Shown here: positions 1-6,341 of the stretch, one piece after another
Numbering within the stretch: the stretch's first letter is position 1
How the letters are laid out: the number at the start of each line of letters is the position of its first letter
Source of the DNA: Bacteroidota bacterium
GTDB lineage: Bacteria > Bacteroidota > Bacteroidia > Bacteroidales > VadinHA17
DNA: 7,786 bases
Assembly: GCA_006227095.1 (NCBI GenBank)
Contig: SBFZ01000059.1
Coordinates: 1 to 7,786, forward strand
Direction of reading: 5' to 3'
The notes under the pieces: generated by a model
Databases searched by the model: none
What the model saw: the letters and a program-made list of their open reading frames with translations, nothing else
What the model was told of the DNA's origin: nothing
Position numbers and translations under genes: made by a program

Positions 1-1463
1 TTCAACAACTCAGGCCTTGTCCTGTAAGTATCAAGAACCAGTTCCCCAAAGAGGGTATTCGCCCAGGCAAACCACTTGCGGGTAAACTGCGAGGGATCAT
101 CCTTCATGAACGACTCATGCATGAATCCTGTGGCTGCATGTGTATTCTTAAGCATCCTGAGAGATGATAAAACATCATAGTCGCCGGACGCCGTCAGCGC
201 CTTCATGGTGATGGCTATGGGCCAGATGCGGTTGAGGCCGGTATGCGGACTCCCAACGCCGTGGCCGCTGATGCCCGAAAAATAATACGGATTACTGCGG
301 CTCAGGACAAATTTACGGGTACGCTGGTAAAGCGGATCGGCCCGGTCAATGGTTCCAAGGTAAGGCATGCTAAGCAGGCTGGGGACGTTGGCATCATCCA
401 TGAAATTGTAGTTGTAAAAACCGTCAGTCTCGTAGGGGATGATCTCACCATGATCAGGATGCAATGCACGTGCGTATTTAGTCAGTGCCGACTCAACCTC
501 ATCAGCCAGGGCGGTGGCATCTGACGCCAGTGCCTCATCGCGGGTGACGGAAGAGGCTATTTCGGCAATCTGCCGCAATGACCTGACCGCAAAATAATTT
601 GACGGTATGAGGAAAGGCCATATGGTAGCATCATCGGAGGGCCTGAAGATGGAGACTATCAGTCCTACCGGGTTTACCGGATTGCCATAGCCTGCCCCGG
701 CAACGGTGTCTGTCTGCCACCCGGTGACCCTCTGAAACTTGTACGGCCCGGGATTTTCCTTTCTCTGCTGCTCCCGGAAGGTCTTGATGATCAGATTCAT
801 GGCCGAAACCCATGATGCATCAAAAACCGAGGTGTCTCCGGTGGTTTTCCAGTAACCATGTGCCAGCCTGACAGGATAGCAGAGTGAATCTATCTCCCAC
901 TTGCGCTCATGCAGCTCGGGCTTCATGTCGGTGAGGTCATTCATCCATTCGCTCTGGCCGGGTCCGTCATTGAAGGCATTTGCGTAGGGATCGATATGGA
1001 TGCACTTCACCTGCCTGTTGATGACGCCGGCAATGAGATCCTTGAGTTGCGGGTCGCGATTTGCAAGAGAAACATAAGGCCAGACCTGTGCCGAGGAGTC
1101 GCGCAGCCACATTGCATGAATGTCACCGGTGATGACAAATGTGTCTGGCCTGCCCTCCTTTTCCGAAAAATTTACAGTTGTATCAAGTGTATTGGGAAAG
1201 CAGTTGGAGAAGAGCCATGCGAGCTCACTGTCGGCTCCGAGGAATGACTGAATCTCCTTTATTGTCTCTTCAACCGCATTGCTGCGGAATTTTCGCATCC
1301 TGGGGGCAGGCCTCCTGTCAGGCCAGGGTGCTGCTTTTCCCGAAGCAAAGCCAGCGACTCCTTCCGTGGGGGCAGCTTTTCCCGAGGCAAAGGCAGGGAT
1401 GCCTGCCGTAAGGGCGGCTCCCGCCACCATGCTGTTCCTGATAAACCTTCTGCGTGTCGGCAT
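1..1463 (-). CDS. GH125 family exo-alpha-mannosidase, Tat-exported (3' end beyond window)
   Basis: Translating the minus strand from the ATG at 1463 gives 487 uninterrupted codons to the window edge. The product matches glycoside hydrolase family 125 (formerly DUF1237), metal-independent exo-alpha-1,6-mannosidases that trim mannans and N-glycans. Family hallmarks are MWLRDSSAQVWPY (residues 118-130), FRPSDD (273-278) and GFMHESFMKDDPSQFTRKWF near 446-465. By the constant offset to the Clostridium perfringens enzyme as I remember it, Asp277 would be the catalytic acid and Glu450 the base. The N-terminus (MPTRRRFIRNS, then a hydrophobic stretch ending in AFASG) looks like a twin-arginine signal peptide, so the enzyme is probably periplasmic or surface-exposed. 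A 14-residue repeat (FASGKAAP twice) follows the likely cleavage site. It starts 4 bases after the stop of the upstream lipoprotein gene, so the two are probably co-transcribed. Only a short C-terminal piece should be missing. Confidence 0.93.
   Translation of the reverse strand, partial: MPTRRRFIRNSMVAGAALTAGIPAFASGKAAPTEGVAGFASGKAAPWPDRRPAPRMRKFRSNAVEETIKEIQSFLGADSELAWLFSNCFPNTLDTTVNFSEKEGRPDTFVITGDIHAMWLRDSSAQVWPYVSLANRDPQLKDLIAGVINRQVKCIHIDPYANAFNDGPGQSEWMNDLTDMKPELHERKWEIDSLCYPVRLAHGYWKTTGDTSVFDASWVSAMNLIIKTFREQQRKENPGPYKFQRVTGWQTDTVAGAGYGNPVNPVGLIVSIFRPSDDATIWPFLIPSNYFAVRSLRQIAEIASSVTRDEALASDATALADEVESALTKYARALHPDHGEIIPYETDGFYNYNFMDDANVPSLLSMPYLGTIDRADPLYQRTRKFVLSRSNPYYFSGISGHGVGSPHTGLNRIWPIAITMKALTASGDYDVLSSLRMLKNTHAATGFMHESFMKDDPSQFTRKWFAWANTLFGELVLDTYRTRPELL
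1330..1413 (-). repeat. 42-base in-frame tandem repeat in the GH125 N-terminal region
   Basis: Two direct copies lie at 1330-1371 and 1372-1413. The first 23 bases of each (1330-1352 and 1372-1394) agree at 20 of 23 positions, and the next 18 agree at about 12. In the protein this gives the motif FASGKAAP twice, 14 residues apart, at the end of the signal peptide and in the linker before the catalytic domain. The period is a multiple of three, so the frame is kept. The region is not part of the GH125 fold and is probably a flexible linker. Confidence 0.8.
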
Positions 1464-1467
1464 CTTT

Positions 1468-3270
1468 CTATCTTTTTGCTGAGGGTTTGTTCCTGAGTGA
1501 AACATCCTTAACATACATCCCGCCAATATCCCAGTCCTGCTCCAGAGCCCAGTTTATCTTGACCTCCAGCTCACTGGGATAAAACGAGACCGGTTCCGGC
1601 AGCCGTGCCAGGTTATAATCACCTGTGGTCCAGACCCCGTCAGAATTAAGGTCATAAATTACCTTAAGGCGGTATTTGCCCTTGTCAAGAAGGGGGAAGA
1701 AGACCTCTCCCGGACTCCTGAGATGCTTTTCTCCTGCCACCCTGTCCCTGTCAGCTATCAGCTGGACAATGACATCGCCATCATACCCGGTGAGTGCCAT
1801 TTTTATACTACCGAAATCCTCCTCCGTGGAAACCTGGAAACGGTACATTGCAGAGTCTGTGGCCGTACCGAAAATGTCACTGAAAGCACCGGTGTTGGCG
1901 AGCAACGAATATGATCCGCCCGGCTCAAGGGATGCCTTCAGCAGGAAACGGCGCGATGAGGTTGTGTCTCTCACGAATTCATAGGGCAGCACCTTCTGAA
2001 CAGAGTCAACGGTCTGCGTTAAGCGTATAAGCGATGTATCCGGATCATTCAGCGGAGTCGCAGACCGGAAGAAGGGTACGGTACCCGGCCTGATCCTGCC
2101 TGTTATGTTCGTGGTGAGGGCCAGTCCCGGTAGCCTGCCTGTGCCTCCCCTCGGGATGGGAGGCTTTATGTACCTGAAACTGACCGTGTCAGTCCGGGCA
2201 ATCACTGTGGCTGTGCTGTCGGTAAAGGGATAGGTGAGCATCGCCTCGATCAGGTCAAGGTTGTACACATCGGGATTTGTTATCCAGACCATAAAGGTGT
2301 CGCGGGCAATATTATGCTCCATGTACCAGGAGGTGCTGTCAGCACCTGACAGGGCTACTGAAACCTGCCCGCTGTCGGCCGGCAGGGCCAGTCCGAAGGC
2401 TATACCCCATGAGCTCTTCCTTTCAGTGAATTTCAGATATTGCTTTTTCAGCGTCTGCTGGAAGGCATAGAGCCTGTGCAGGCCGAACACAAACTTATCA
2501 GGTTTTGTGGTCTCCGGTGCGGCTGCGGGCCTGTAGGTAACAGTGTCAGGCAACATCCCGAAATAGTTCTCCGGAGTAATCCGTATTAACGAATCGCTGA
2601 AGGCGAATATCTCATCATCAAGGTCATACAGGGTATTGCCGTTCATATCCTTCAGGGCATACAGCCTGTAGTTACCGGGTCTGATGTTGCTGATCATGAA
2701 TCCTCCTGAAGGATCAGGCCGGGATATATAGGCCGGAAGCACTTTCCGGGGAGCCGTATCAGAAAGGTTGGAATGCATTATCACAGTCACATCCTCAACT
2801 ATCTCGAGATCAGAGGCATTGAACACATTACCCGTCAGTGACAGGGAGTCGAGAAACGGCCCGGTGGAAAAGACATACTGGTAATTGGGGATGGGATTGT
2901 TTTCATTGTTGTCACGGATGGCATCCTGGAAATAGAAGGTGTAAGTGGTACTGTCAGCCAGATCATCCTCCCAGGTGACAACCAGGTTCTTTCCCCTGAG
3001 CTTTATATCAGGTTTTGTTGCCAGGGGTGGCGAGACCATGAATTTTTCGGTTATGCGGTCAAGTACCACATACTCGTCGAATGTGATGGAAAACGTCTTT
3101 CCGCTGAACATAACCGTTCCGTTTTCAGGAAGGCTTTTCAGTATTACAGGAGGATCATTATCCTTCGGTCCGCCGGTCGGAGCGCTTATCTTTGCACAGG
3201 AAAGCACAAAGAGCATTGCAGCAACTGTCAGCCCGAGACTGCCTGATATGTATTTCCCGCGATCCACCAC
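1468..3270 (-). CDS. Ig-like (Big_5/SbsA-type) surface lipoprotein of Bacteroidota
   Basis: The product is about 600 residues. The N-terminus has a basic start, a hydrophobic segment and a lipobox VLSC (Cys25), so it is likely a lipoprotein processed by Lgt and signal peptidase II. APTGGPKDNDPP follows the Cys, a hallmark of a conserved Bacteroidota lipoprotein family. Residues of about 38-137 resemble a bacterial Ig-like domain 5 (the PENGT and FDEYV region, ending YQYVFSTG). After it come beta-rich modules. Two share the pattern GxYRL followed by an acidic loop: DMNGNTLYDLDDE (208-220) and DLNSDGVWTTGDY (540-552). Both loops resemble calcium-binding loops. No catalytic motif was recognised and the function is unknown. 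I chose the GTG at 3270 because it puts the signal peptide directly before the lipobox. The frame stays open up to an ATG at 3405, which would add 45 residues with a second hydrophobic segment. The GH125 gene follows 4 bases after the stop, suggesting a shared role in glycan handling. Confidence 0.85.
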   Translation of the reverse strand: MVDRGKYISGSLGLTVAAMLFVLSCAKISAPTGGPKDNDPPVILKSLPENGTVMFSGKTFSITFDEYVVLDRITEKFMVSPPLATKPDIKLRGKNLVVTWEDDLADSTTYTFYFQDAIRDNNENNPIPNYQYVFSTGPFLDSLSLTGNVFNASDLEIVEDVTVIMHSNLSDTAPRKVLPAYISRPDPSGGFMISNIRPGNYRLYALKDMNGNTLYDLDDEIFAFSDSLIRITPENYFGMLPDTVTYRPAAAPETTKPDKFVFGLHRLYAFQQTLKKQYLKFTERKSSWGIAFGLALPADSGQVSVALSGADSTSWYMEHNIARDTFMVWITNPDVYNLDLIEAMLTYPFTDSTATVIARTDTVSFRYIKPPIPRGGTGRLPGLALTTNITGRIRPGTVPFFRSATPLNDPDTSLIRLTQTVDSVQKVLPYEFVRDTTSSRRFLLKASLEPGGSYSLLANTGAFSDIFGTATDSAMYRFQVSTEEDFGSIKMALTGYDGDVIVQLIADRDRVAGEKHLRSPGEVFFPLLDKGKYRLKVIYDLNSDGVWTTGDYNLARLPEPVSFYPSELEVKINWALEQDWDIGGMYVKDVSLRNKPSAKR

Positions 3271-3273
3271 CTG

Positions 3274-3281
3274 CAAACTTA
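3274..3281 (-). promoter_or_regulatory. Candidate Bacteroidota -7 promoter box for the lipoprotein-GH125 unit
   Basis: On the minus strand these bases read TAAGTTTG, a perfect match to the TAnnTTTG box used by the Bacteroidota primary sigma factor. It lies 3 bases before the GTG at 3270, so transcription would start at or next to the first codons and the message would be nearly leaderless. No convincing -33 TTTG was found 17-23 bases upstream. The box could therefore be chance, especially if the ATG at 3405 is the true start. Confidence 0.4.
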
Positions 3282-3423
3282 CATCAAATTTTGTTACATG
3301 ATAATTGTGAAGGAGTGGCACTGCGATGCATTTTGAGGGCAACAGTGGCAAAAAGAGCATCAGAGTGAATTTGATCAGTGGTTTCCTTTTAAGGAGAAAA
3401 GGCACACCTGTTCCTTTTTTACA

Positions 3424-3431
3424 TAAATTTG
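3424..3431 (+). promoter_or_regulatory. Candidate Bacteroidota -7 promoter box for lgt
   Basis: The bases read TAAATTTG, a perfect TAnnTTTG match, ending 19 bases before the lgt ATG. Transcription from it would give a leader of roughly a dozen AT-rich bases without a Shine-Dalgarno sequence, as is common in this phylum. A good -33 element is not evident, which lowers confidence. The rest of the 180-base gap 3271-3450 holds the control region of the divergent lipoprotein gene and nothing else recognisable. Confidence 0.55.
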
Positions 3432-3450
3432 TATTCCAAACACCACAACT

Positions 3451-4290
3451 ATGGAGCTTCAGATAATTCCGTGGAACGTAGAACCGGAGATCTTCCGGAT
3501 AGGCAACTTCGCAGTCAGATGGTACGGACTGCTCTTCGCATCGGGCTTCGTCTTCGGTTACTACCTGATGAAGAGGATCTTCAAAAACGAAGGGCTGGGA
3601 GATGCAACCCTTGACAGGTTAACGGTTTATGTGGCCATAGGAACCATAGTAGGAGCCAGGCTGGGACACTGTTTCTTCTATGAACCCGAATACTATCTTG
3701 CCAGGCCTCTTGAGATTCTGAAGGTATGGCACGGCGGACTGGCAAGTCATGGTGCGGCAATTGGTATCCTGCTTGCCCTGTGGCTGTTTGTAAGAAAGGA
3801 GAGGAAACCCTTCATATGGGCCATCGACAGGGTGGTGATTGTTGTGGCACTTGCCGGGGCACTGATACGGCTGGGTAACCTGATGAACTCTGAGATTTAC
3901 GGTGTTGAAACCACCCTGCCGTGGGGATTTGTATTCCTGCAGAACGGTGAGACGGCACCCAAACATCCGACACAGATTTACGAGGCCCTGGCCTACCTGA
4001 TCACATTCGGGGTACTGATGCGCATCTACTGGAAAAACCTGGGGAAACAAAAGCCCGGACTGCTCTTTGGGGTATTCCTGCTTATGGTCTTCGGATTCAG
4101 GTTCTTCGTTGAATACGTCAAGGAAGACCAGGTTGCCTTCGAGGCCGGAATGAAGCTGAATATGGGTCAGTGGCTGAGTATACCGTTCGTGCTTGCGGGT
4201 ATTGCCATACTGGTCTGGGCCTGGAGGCACAAACCGGCACCGTTACCGTTGACGACTCCGGGCGGAAAAAAGGGAGTTCCCAAAAAATAG
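3451..4290 (+). CDS. lgt: Prolipoprotein diacylglyceryl transferase (Lgt)
   Basis: This 279-residue polytopic membrane protein has the length usual for Lgt. The enzyme transfers the diacylglyceryl group from phosphatidylglycerol to the lipobox cysteine of prolipoproteins at the inner membrane, the first step of lipoprotein maturation. Family motifs seen are RWYGLLFASGF (23-33), HGGLASHGAAIG (94-105, containing the conserved histidines), RLGNLMNSEIYG (140-151, the Lgt signature region), KHPTQIYEAL (171-180), FRFFVEYVKEDQ (216-227) and LNMGQWLSIP (236-245). Hydrophobic segments alternate with these motifs, consistent with about seven membrane passes. The start follows a TAnnTTTG box at a short distance. 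The polar tail (TTPGGKKGVPKK) overlaps the beginning of the GC-rich repeat array behind the gene and may have been shaped by it. A putative Lgt substrate is encoded divergently next door, but Lgt acts on all lipoproteins, so this is probably coincidental. Confidence 0.97.
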   Translation: MELQIIPWNVEPEIFRIGNFAVRWYGLLFASGFVFGYYLMKRIFKNEGLGDATLDRLTVYVAIGTIVGARLGHCFFYEPEYYLARPLEILKVWHGGLASHGAAIGILLALWLFVRKERKPFIWAIDRVVIVVALAGALIRLGNLMNSEIYGVETTLPWGFVFLQNGETAPKHPTQIYEALAYLITFGVLMRIYWKNLGKQKPGLLFGVFLLMVFGFRFFVEYVKEDQVAFEAGMKLNMGQWLSIPFVLAGIAILVWAWRHKPAPLPLTTPGGKKGVPKK

Positions 4291-4399
4291 GCTGCTGCTT
4301 CGCCCGGGGCGGAAGAAAATCCAAATGCTGACCGGGGAGTCCGGGAAGAATATAATCCCCGGGGACGGGGAAGCAAATAATCCTGGAATTATGTAATCC
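4258..4399. repeat. Degenerate GC-rich tandem repeat between convergent lgt and tetR
   Basis: Units of about 25-28 bases begin with CCGGGG and end with an A/T-rich part and TCC. The clearest are 4332-4358 and 4359-4383, which differ mainly by a 2-base indel and three substitutions. A shorter unit lies at 4304-4322, a decayed one at 4384-4399, and a likely first one at 4258-4280 inside the end of lgt. The array contains the 10-base perfect palindrome TCCCCGGGGA at 4356-4365 and short complementary arms (4341-4345 with 4358-4362). It could act as a weak two-way transcription end between the facing genes, but no hairpin with a T-run was seen. Confidence 0.7.
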
Positions 4400-4419
4400 C
4401 TGAGACCGGGAACACTTAT

Positions 4420-5004
4420 TTACTGCTTTTTCAGGATCCCATTGAATATCAGACGCAGTATCGCATCCAGCCGGTCATTGATATCCATTTCGCGCTTGCG
4501 CCAGAAGAGAGGTACTTCCATCCCCTTGAGCATGGTCTGGATTGCCATGGCAGTATATTCACTGTCTTCGACGGCAAAGACACCCCTGTTGTTTCCAACA
4601 TAGACCAGCAGCCTGAGTATGGCAAGCTCCTCCCGGTCATACCTGGCCCTGATCTTTTCGATGAACTCATAATGATCCAGGTTCTTGTCGAAGACTGCAT
4701 TGTAATAGTTTGACAGCTTCGCGAACTCTTTCATTCTGACGTGTATGTAACTTCTTAGCTTGTCAGGGGGGGAATCCACCTCCTTGATGGCAGCCGTAAG
4801 CCTCGCACGAAGCTGGTTGGCCTCATGCAGCACCACGGCCTCGAAGATCTCCTCCTTGCTTGAAAAATAGTAGTAGATTGAACTCTTCCCCTTCTTCAGC
4901 GCCCTCGAGATCTCATCCATCGTTGTCTTCCTGAAGCCATAATGACTGAAAATCCGGCTGGCTGTCAGGATGATCCGCTTTCTGTATTCTTCTTTATCTA
5001 CCAT
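4420..5004 (-). CDS. TetR/AcrR-family transcriptional regulator
   Basis: The product is 194 residues, typical for TetR repressors. The N-terminal DNA-binding domain spans about residues 8-55: RIILTASRIFSHYGFRKTTM, then the helix-turn-helix DEISRALKKGKSSIYYYFSSKEEIF. The rest is a helical ligand-binding and dimerisation domain that I cannot assign to a known effector. I chose the ATG at 5004 because it puts the first helix at the usual position and lies 16 bases after a TAnnTTTG box. An upstream in-frame ATG at 5079 would add 25 residues unlike the family and would include the promoter. The gene diverges from mtnA over a 165-base shared region, the classic arrangement for a TetR protein that controls itself and its neighbour. 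The target (the mtnA-aldolase unit) is inferred from position only. Confidence 0.93.
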   Translation of the reverse strand: MVDKEEYRKRIILTASRIFSHYGFRKTTMDEISRALKKGKSSIYYYFSSKEEIFEAVVLHEANQLRARLTAAIKEVDSPPDKLRSYIHVRMKEFAKLSNYYNAVFDKNLDHYEFIEKIRARYDREELAILRLLVYVGNNRGVFAVEDSEYTAMAIQTMLKGMEVPLFWRKREMDINDRLDAILRLIFNGILKKQ

Positions 5005-5020
5005 AGGTTTGAATCTTATG

Positions 5021-5057
5021 CAAAGATAATCAATTCTTTCTATTGAGGTAGAACAAA
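5021..5057 (-). promoter_or_regulatory. Candidate promoter of the tetR-family gene
   Basis: On the minus strand, TATCTTTG (5028-5021) matches the Bacteroidota -7 consensus, and TTTG (5057-5054) is a possible -33 element. The gap between them is 25 bases, slightly longer than the usual 17-23. The predicted transcript would begin about 10 bases before the ATG at 5004 and carry no Shine-Dalgarno sequence. Confidence 0.5.
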
Positions 5058-5103
5058 CAGGTCGGAAATTCGAAAACAAAAGCTGTCAAATTATGTAAAG
5101 GTG

Positions 5104-5120
5104 CTGATTATCAAAATCAG
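5104..5120. promoter_or_regulatory. Inverted repeat in the tetR/mtnA intergenic region, possible operator
   Basis: The bases CTGATT-ATCAA-AATCAG form a 17-base inverted repeat with perfect 6-base arms and a 5-base centre, in the divergent region between the regulator and mtnA. Size and symmetry fit a homodimeric repressor site, and it lies just upstream of the likely mtnA promoter region. It is the clearest dyad I found in this gap, but 6-base arms can arise by chance. TAATTTTA at 5133-5140 resembles an imperfect -7 box for mtnA, and the purine-rich GGGAAGAG at 5156-5163 may help ribosome binding at 5170. Confidence 0.35.
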
Positions 5121-5169
5121 TGTAATTATTCTTAATTTTACGGATTATTTCAGGTGGGAAGAGAATCTG

Positions 5170-6336
5170 ATGAAGATCGGGGAAAGGCACTACAGGAGCA
5201 TCTGGCAGGATGAGGATAACGGGCAGGCGGTTCATGTGATTGACCAGCGCAGGCTTCCTTTTCATTTTGAGGTGATTTCACTGAGAAGTGCCGGTGATGT
5301 TTATGATGCAATCCGCGACATGGCTGTAAGGGGAGCACCTCTCATCGGGGCTGCCGCAGCATGGGGTGTTTATCTTTCATTCATGGAGCATGCCGGCGGG
5401 CCGGAAAAGCATGGCGGCGGAGACCGGGGTCGCGGGCCGGAAAAGCATGGCGGCGGAGACCGGGGTCGCGGACCGGAAATTCACTCCGGTACTGAACAGA
5501 GACCGGTCGCGGATGTTTATGATTCAGTGATGAGTGATGCTCAGCGGATTAAGTCTGCCAGACCCACTGCCGTCAATCTCTCATGGGCGGTTGATTACAT
5601 GACCGGGGTGCTGAAGAATTTTCCGGATGCTGAGGTATTGCGCAGGGCTGCACAGGGATTATGCGATGAGGAGGCTGAGAGAAGCAGGCTGATTGGCGAA
5701 TATGGCCTTCCTCTTATTGAAGAGATAAGCAGCAGAAAGGGTGGAGCGGCCGTCAATATACTGACACACTGCAACGCCGGGTGGCTGGCATGCGTCGATT
5801 ACGGCACCGCACTTGCACCTGTATACCTCGCACACGACAGGGGTATAAGTGTACATGTGTGGGTTGATGAAACCCGTCCGCGGAACCAGGGAAGCCGCCT
5901 GACGGCCTGGGAGCTGATGACCCATGGTGTGCCATGTACGCTTATCACTGACAATGCCGGAGGACACCTGATGCAGAAGGGGATGGTGGACCTTGTGCTG
6001 GTGGGATGCGACAGGGCAACGGCATCGGGAGACGTGGCAAACAAGACCGGGACATATCTCAAGGCGCTTGCGGCATATGATAACGGGGTGCCATTTTACT
6101 CCGCACTACCGGTGTCAACATTTGACCTGTCGGTTGACCGTCCTGAGCAGATTGAGATAGAGGAGCGTGACGCCGGAGAGGTGAGGACCATTGATGGTAT
6201 TGCCATTGCCCCTGAAGGTGTCAGGGTTTCGAATTACGGATTTGACGTGACGCCCGCACGTCTTATCACCGGACTGATTACTGACCGGGGTATTTGCAGG
6301 GCAGATAAGGAATCGGTATTAAAAACAGTATCATAG
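5170..6336 (+). CDS. mtnA: S-methyl-5-thioribose-1-phosphate isomerase (MtnA) with a repeat insertion
   Basis: MtnA converts 5-methylthioribose-1-phosphate, and in related routes 5-deoxyribose-1-phosphate, to the ribulose-1-phosphate in the cytoplasm. The 388-residue product carries the family motifs RGAPLIGAAAAWG (54-66), RPTAVNLSWA (131-140), THCNAG (199-204), WVDETRPRNQGSRLTAWEL (231-249), GCDRATASGDVANKTGTY (279-296) and the FDV region near the end. Cys201 and Asp281 correspond to the catalytic Cys160 and Asp240 of the Bacillus subtilis enzyme. The offset of 41 is the same for both, so the extra length lies before the Cys. Most of it is a Gly/Arg/His-rich insertion at about residues 73-112, made by a 36-base tandem repeat. 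I chose the ATG at 5170 because MKIGERHYRSIW fits the family N-terminus and a purine-rich stretch precedes it. Upstream in-frame codons (from the GTG at 5101) give an unrelated hydrophobic lead and cover the control region. The aldolase-like gene follows after 5 bases. Confidence 0.93.
   Translation: MKIGERHYRSIWQDEDNGQAVHVIDQRRLPFHFEVISLRSAGDVYDAIRDMAVRGAPLIGAAAAWGVYLSFMEHAGGPEKHGGGDRGRGPEKHGGGDRGRGPEIHSGTEQRPVADVYDSVMSDAQRIKSARPTAVNLSWAVDYMTGVLKNFPDAEVLRRAAQGLCDEEAERSRLIGEYGLPLIEEISSRKGGAAVNILTHCNAGWLACVDYGTALAPVYLAHDRGISVHVWVDETRPRNQGSRLTAWELMTHGVPCTLITDNAGGHLMQKGMVDLVLVGCDRATASGDVANKTGTYLKALAAYDNGVPFYSALPVSTFDLSVDRPEQIEIEERDAGEVRTIDGIAIAPEGVRVSNYGFDVTPARLITGLITDRGICRADKESVLKTVS
5386..5510 (+). 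repeat. 36-base tandem repeat inside mtnA, two identical copies with decayed flanking units
   Basis: Bases 5398-5433 and 5434-5469 are identical at all 36 positions and encode GPEKHGGGDRGR twice. A third, diverged and longer unit spans 5470-5510 (GPEIHSG, then TEQRPVA). A partial earlier unit at 5386-5399 encodes EHAGG. The period of 12 codons keeps the frame open. Perfect identity at DNA level, including third codon positions, points to recent duplication by slippage. The insertion sits between two conserved motifs of the N-terminal part of MtnA, probably in a surface loop. Confidence 0.92.
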
Positions 6337-6341
6337 TTTGT

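Noticed and set aside
243..1482. Plus-strand open frames of 67-112 codons across the first 1.5 kb
   Set aside because: All lie opposite the GH125 reading frame, which carries strong family motifs throughout. The plus-strand products show no domains.
3619..4230. 203-codon open frame on the minus strand inside lgt
   Set aside because: It lies wholly opposite a well-supported lgt. Its composition (Gln/Pro/His-rich, no recognisable domain) is that of an antisense shadow.
4377..4392. Hairpin ATAAT-CCTGGA-ATTAT as a terminator for lgt or tetR
   Set aside because: The stem is only five A/T pairs with no T-run on either strand, too weak to call a terminator.
5005..5079. N-terminal extension of the TetR protein from the ATG at 5079
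   Set aside because: The extra 25 residues do not fit the TetR family and would overlap the best candidate promoter, which sits just before the ATG at 5004.
5101..5169. N-terminal extension of MtnA from the GTG at 5101
   Set aside because: It adds a hydrophobic lead absent from MtnA and covers the inverted repeat and promoter region. The ATG at 5170 fits the family start.
5398..5469. 36-base direct repeats as a CRISPR array
   Set aside because: The copies are directly adjacent without spacers, lie in frame inside mtnA, and no cas gene is near.
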